From NCBI GenBank assembly GCA_947625105.1, contig CANQMZ010000004.1:1-36141 (forward strand): a stretch of 36,141 nt of DNA. The letters are read 5' to 3'. This stretch comes from an uncultured Parasutterella sp. (GTDB lineage Bacteria > Pseudomonadota > Gammaproteobacteria > Burkholderiales > Burkholderiaceae_F). Shown here in pieces: positions 34,157 through 36,141 of this stretch; position 1 is the first letter of the stretch; the number at the start of each line of letters is the position of its first letter. Position numbers and translations under genes: made by a program. A model generated the notes under the pieces. It had not been told where the DNA came from and did no database searches. It saw only the letters and a program-made list of their open reading frames with translations.

Positions 34157-34184
34157 TTGGATGGCTCAATTTTAATTTCATAAA
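34157..34184 (+). promoter_or_regulatory. pyrE: Candidate pyrE promoter
   Basis: TTGGAT, 16 bases, CATAAA. It would place transcription start about 8-10 bases before the pyrE ATG, leaving only a weak AGG as ribosome site. Eye-identified, modest match. Confidence 0.35.
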
Positions 34185-34199
34185 CCTAGGTATTTCACT

Positions 34200-34889
34200 A
34201 TGCTAACTACAGGTCAAGAATTTATTAAGTTCTGTATTGATTGTGACGTTCTGAGATTTGGCTCGTTTAAGACAAAAGCCGGAAGAGATTCTCCTTATTT
34301 TTTTAATGCAGGACTCTTTGATAACGGATCTAAACTTGCGCTATTTGCCGCTTTCTACGGTATGACTTTGTTAGAGGCCATCGAGCAAAAAGGACTTAAA
34401 TGCGACATGCTTTTTGGTCCAGCCTACAAAGGAATTCCTCTTGTGGCAGCAACGGCGACAGTTTTGGCAATGAGAATGGGAGTGAGTTTCCCGTTTAGTT
34501 TTAATCGGAAAGAAGTCAAGGATCACGGAGAAGGTGGTAACGTCATAGGAGCACCTATCGAGGGTAACGTGATCATTCTTGACGATGTCATTTCTGCCGG
34601 AACATCAGTTCGAGAATCCATCGAAATTATTAAGGCAAATGGAGGCAACCCTGCGGGCATCATTATTGCTCTTGATCGGATGGAAAGAGCAGGAGACGCT
34701 AAAAACATCAAACCACTATCGGCAGTTGAGGATGTTGAACAAACTTTCGGAATTCCCGTCATTGCGATCGCAACCCTCGAGGATCTTTTAGGTTACTTGA
34801 AAAAAACAAGAAAGAAGGCACTTTTGGGCAAAAGAGAAAAAATAGAGACTTACCTGAAAAAGTATGGGTCGCTAAAAATACAGAATTAA
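34200..34889 (+). CDS. pyrE: Orotate phosphoribosyltransferase
   Basis: PyrE converts orotate and PRPP to OMP in de novo pyrimidine synthesis. The 229-residue length is normal. It begins with QEFIKFCIDCDVLRFGSFK and KAGRDSPYFFNAG (orotate side), has FGPAYKGIPL and the flexible-loop Lys segment NRKEVKDHGEGG, and the PRPP-binding motif VIILDDVISAGTS. An imperfect hairpin (34882-34919) covers its stop; gene-poor DNA follows. Confidence 0.95.
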   Translation: MLTTGQEFIKFCIDCDVLRFGSFKTKAGRDSPYFFNAGLFDNGSKLALFAAFYGMTLLEAIEQKGLKCDMLFGPAYKGIPLVAATATVLAMRMGVSFPFSFNRKEVKDHGEGGNVIGAPIEGNVIILDDVISAGTSVRESIEIIKANGGNPAGIIIALDRMERAGDAKNIKPLSAVEDVEQTFGIPVIAIATLEDLLGYLKKTRKKALLGKREKIETYLKKYGSLKIQN

Positions 34890-34919
34890 AAAGGTTTATG
34901 ACGCAGTAACCTTAATTCT
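34882..34919 (+). other. Imperfect hairpin over the pyrE stop
   Basis: AGAATTAA(AAA)GGTT ... AACCTTAATTCT forms a 12-bp stem with a 3-base bulge and an 11-base loop. No T-run follows, so it is at best a poor terminator or an mRNA 3'-end stabiliser. Confidence 0.4.
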
Positions 34920-34920
34920 C

Positions 34921-35017
34921 AAAAACTCCCGCAAACGAGACCCGAATAATTTTGGGGTGTGAAAATATTCTTGATTGAGTTAAAGAAAATGATACGGTGA
35001 TATTTTTAAAAAAATCA
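34921..35017. repeat. Copy B of the ~95-bp dispersed repeat
   Basis: See 12143-12239. Shared landmarks in order: AAACTCC, GAATA.TTTT, GTGAAAAT.TTCTTG, TAAAGAAAAT, TTTTT and ATCA. The equivalent of the possible promoter is TTCTTG-16 nt-TGATAC. It is followed by the transposase-associated region, whereas copy A is followed by an antitoxin relic. Confidence 0.65.
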
Positions 35018-35040
35018 ATGCGTTATTGAGGAGTTTTATT

Positions 35041-35115
35041 ATGCCGTATCCTAGAATTTACGGTAACATCGGCTTTTCTTTTGCTCAAAAACCTCTATAC
35101 CATTGCCTACCTTAA
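35041..35115 (+). CDS. 24-codon ORF after repeat copy B (doubtful)
   Basis: ATG at 35041 follows GAGGAG by 8 bases and is read MPYPRIYGNIGFSFAQKPLY and four more residues to TAA. The ribosome site is good, but the product is short and unlike anything I recognise. It may be the 5' end of a lost gene or a leader peptide. Confidence 0.25.
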   Translation: MPYPRIYGNIGFSFAQKPLYHCLP

Positions 35116-35383
35116 CCATCGAGGTCTGATTAAAAATCCCCGGTTAAATACGTGGAGAGTTAAGCCTGTCAGAAAAAGGCGAAGAATCCACCCAGAAGTC
35201 TAAGCTTAATAAATAAGAGAAACCCTACAGACACGTAAAAGACAGCAAACAAAAGATGTAAACAATTGTGAAGCCTGTTTGCTTCAATGAACAGAGATTG
35301 TCAAAAATATCAAGCCTTTTATAGGCAAGAATCTTTGGCGACCAGGCGATCGTATGGCGTGTGCGAGGGCACAGCTTGCATCC

Positions 35384-35402
35384 TCCCCGTCACGGGGATT
35401 TT
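35384..35402 (+). terminator. Short GC hairpin with T-run upstream of the transposase promoter
   Basis: TCCCCG-TCA-CGGGGA followed by TTTT. It sits 4 bases before the -35 of the next promoter, so it could block read-through transcription into the element. Confidence 0.5.
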
Positions 35403-35406
35403 CAGA

Positions 35407-35435
35407 TTGGACATGGAGATGATATTAGATACAAT
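35407..35435 (+). promoter_or_regulatory. Sigma-70-like promoter of the PD-(D/E)XK transposase gene
   Basis: TTGGAC, exactly 17 bases, TACAAT: 4/6 matches at -35 and 5/6 at -10. The expected start point near 35442 leaves a leader of about 16 bases with AAGGAA before ATG 35458. Confidence 0.6.
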
Positions 35436-35457
35436 GTCAGAAAAAAGGAATACAAAT

Positions 35458-36141
35458 ATGAACAAAGAATTTAGATCGTATATCAGGGAAGTCAGGCTGT
35501 TCGATGATTACTTTTTTGGGATCTTTTTTCGTGATGATCCGAAGTATATCGAGGTCGTCATTCAGGCGATTTTCAAACAACAGGGAATCCCCTCAGTCAA
35601 AGTCAAAGAGATCCACGTCCAGCATGACCTCGTTTCCCCCTACAGAGGAGTACGCTTGTCAAACGGGCAAGATACTACAGTGCCATGATTGACACCAATA
35701 CACTGGAGCAGGGTAAGGATTTCGACAAACTGCCAGAGAACTACGTGATTTTTATCACGGAGAAAGACTTTCGGGGTGATGGAAAGCCAGCCTATCAAGT
35801 TGAAAGGTATTATGTGGATGATCATAGGCCTTTTTCGGATGGTACGCATATTATCTTTGTCAACGGACAGCATAGCGGGGACGACCCTATTGGAATGTTA
35901 ATGCATGATTTTTCAAGTAAAGGAGCTAATGAGATGAAGAACGCTGTATTGGCTGAAAGAGCCCGTTTCCTTAAAGAAACCGATGAAGGACATAGTGAGA
36001 TCTCGCGTATTGAAGAGGCTATCAGAGACGAGGGAAGAGCCGAGGGAAGAGCCGAGGGAAGAGTCGAGGGAAGAGTCGAGGGAGAGGCTATTGGAATGGT
36101 CAAGGGAAGAGCCGAGGAAAAAAATAGTTTGGCTAAGAGAA
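35458..36141 (+). pseudogene. Rpn-like PD-(D/E)XK nuclease family transposase, core deleted and frameshifted, runs off window
   Basis: From ATG 35458 (behind AAGGAA) the first 67 codons read NKEFRSYIREVRLFDDYFFG ... QHDLVSPYRGVRL, the N-terminal half of the PD-(D/E)XK 'transposase' family. The family then continues with a segment like 'D.YA.DE.G..YDIEIQ' carrying the catalytic Asp and Glu-x-Gln. Here that segment is absent: after RL (35658) the reading frame changes and resumes at 35661 with KRARYYSAMIDTNTLEQG, YVIFITEKDFRGDG and HIIFVNGQHSGDDP, open to the window end. The second half is not in the ORF track. A C-terminal Glu/Gly/Arg repeat (EGRAEGRAEGRVEGRVEG) is typical of the family. Deletion plus frameshift make it non-functional as written. 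Confidence 0.78.
36030..36083 (+). repeat. 12-bp tandem repeat in the transposase tail
   Basis: There are four full units of GAGGGAAGAGCC or GAGGGAAGAGTC and one partial unit, encoding EGRA/EGRV. The last base pair varies only at one position (C/T) between units 1-2 and 3-4, indicating recent unit duplication. Confidence 0.9.

Larger units (their letters stand above)
34890..35406. other. Gene-poor scar downstream of pyrE
   Basis: No recognisable gene lies between pyrE and the transposase promoter. The region holds copy B of the dispersed repeat, a 24-codon ORF with a good ribosome site (35041-35115), about 250 bases with nothing I can identify, and a GC hairpin before the next promoter. The track ORF start at 35287 is upstream of the hairpin and promoter and is not a credible start. 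Confidence 0.6.

Noticed and set aside
35287-35457. N-terminal extension of the transposase ORF in the track
   Set aside because: It contains a terminator-like hairpin and the promoter, has no ribosome site, and family members start at or near ATG 35458.
36030-36083. Short regularly spaced repeats resembling a CRISPR array
   Set aside because: Units are contiguous 12-mers with no spacers, in frame with the transposase tail.

Overview
The window looks like a chromosomal segment of a low-GC member of the Betaproteobacteria, order Burkholderiales. A gut Sutterellaceae-type organism (Parasutterella, Turicimonas or Sutterella relatives) is my best guess. The reasons are gene order (TPR protein–lolB–ispE–tRNA-Gln; def, fmt–rsmB–DUF4390–ntrY/ntrX-like–trkA–trkH; EIIA–HPr–EI; xth/pyrE divergent), a DUF1840 gene, and two gene families common in gut bacteria (a DUF1703-type ATPase/nuclease and an Rpn-like PD-(D/E)XK 'transposase'). 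The genus is inference; no search was run.

Layout. 1-3191 (minus strand): TPR lipoprotein-export/isoprenoid cluster ending in tRNA-Gln. 3300-5298: an M20 metallopeptidase divergent from ahpC. 5358-9237 (minus): a polar amino-acid ABC importer with binding protein and two permeases but no ATPase gene; a small AtaL/SRPBCC-like gene sits where the ATPase would be expected. 9427-10673: cbpA–cbpM-like co-chaperone pair with a terminator. 10801-12114: CNNM/CorC-type CBS protein. 12115-12564: a gene-poor scar with an antitoxin relic. 12565-15051: topB on the minus strand, divergent from def. 15189-25550 (plus): def, a convergent alpha/beta hydrolase, then the long run fmt–rsmB–DUF4390–ntrY–ntrX-like–trkA–trkH. 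25551-27678: an accessory insertion, a 537-aa DUF1703-type ATPase/nuclease bracketed by a duplicated trkH/DUF1840 junction. 27640-30565: DUF1840 (minus) and the EIIA–HPr–EI phosphotransfer operon (plus). 30590-34889: YecA-like protein, AmpG-like permease, RsuA-like pseudouridine synthase, exonuclease III, pyrE. 34890-36141: a second gene-poor scar carrying the same roughly 95-bp repeat seen at 12.1 kb, then a broken PD-(D/E)XK transposase gene running off the window.

How the genes work together. Most of the window is housekeeping: start of translation and its maturation (fmt, def), rRNA modification (rsmB, rsuA), envelope biogenesis and recycling (lolB, ampG), pyrimidine synthesis (pyrE), DNA topology and repair (topB, xth), oxidative-stress defence (ahpC) and potassium uptake (trkAH) beside a membrane two-component system. 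EIIA, HPr and EI form a phosphorelay with no sugar permease in view, so it may be regulatory. The accessory material is confined to three places (12.1-12.56 kb, 25.55-27.68 kb, 34.9-36.1 kb), all directly downstream of conserved genes, which suggests that intergenic 3' ends are the tolerated landing sites.

The strongest unusual signal is the direct duplication of the trkH/DUF1840 convergent junction around the DUF1703-type gene, with complementary damage in the two copies. Next come the shared repeat at 12.1 and 34.9 kb, the transposase gene whose catalytic core appears to have been deleted, and the ABC importer without an ATPase. None of these proves a new system; each is a specific, checkable observation.
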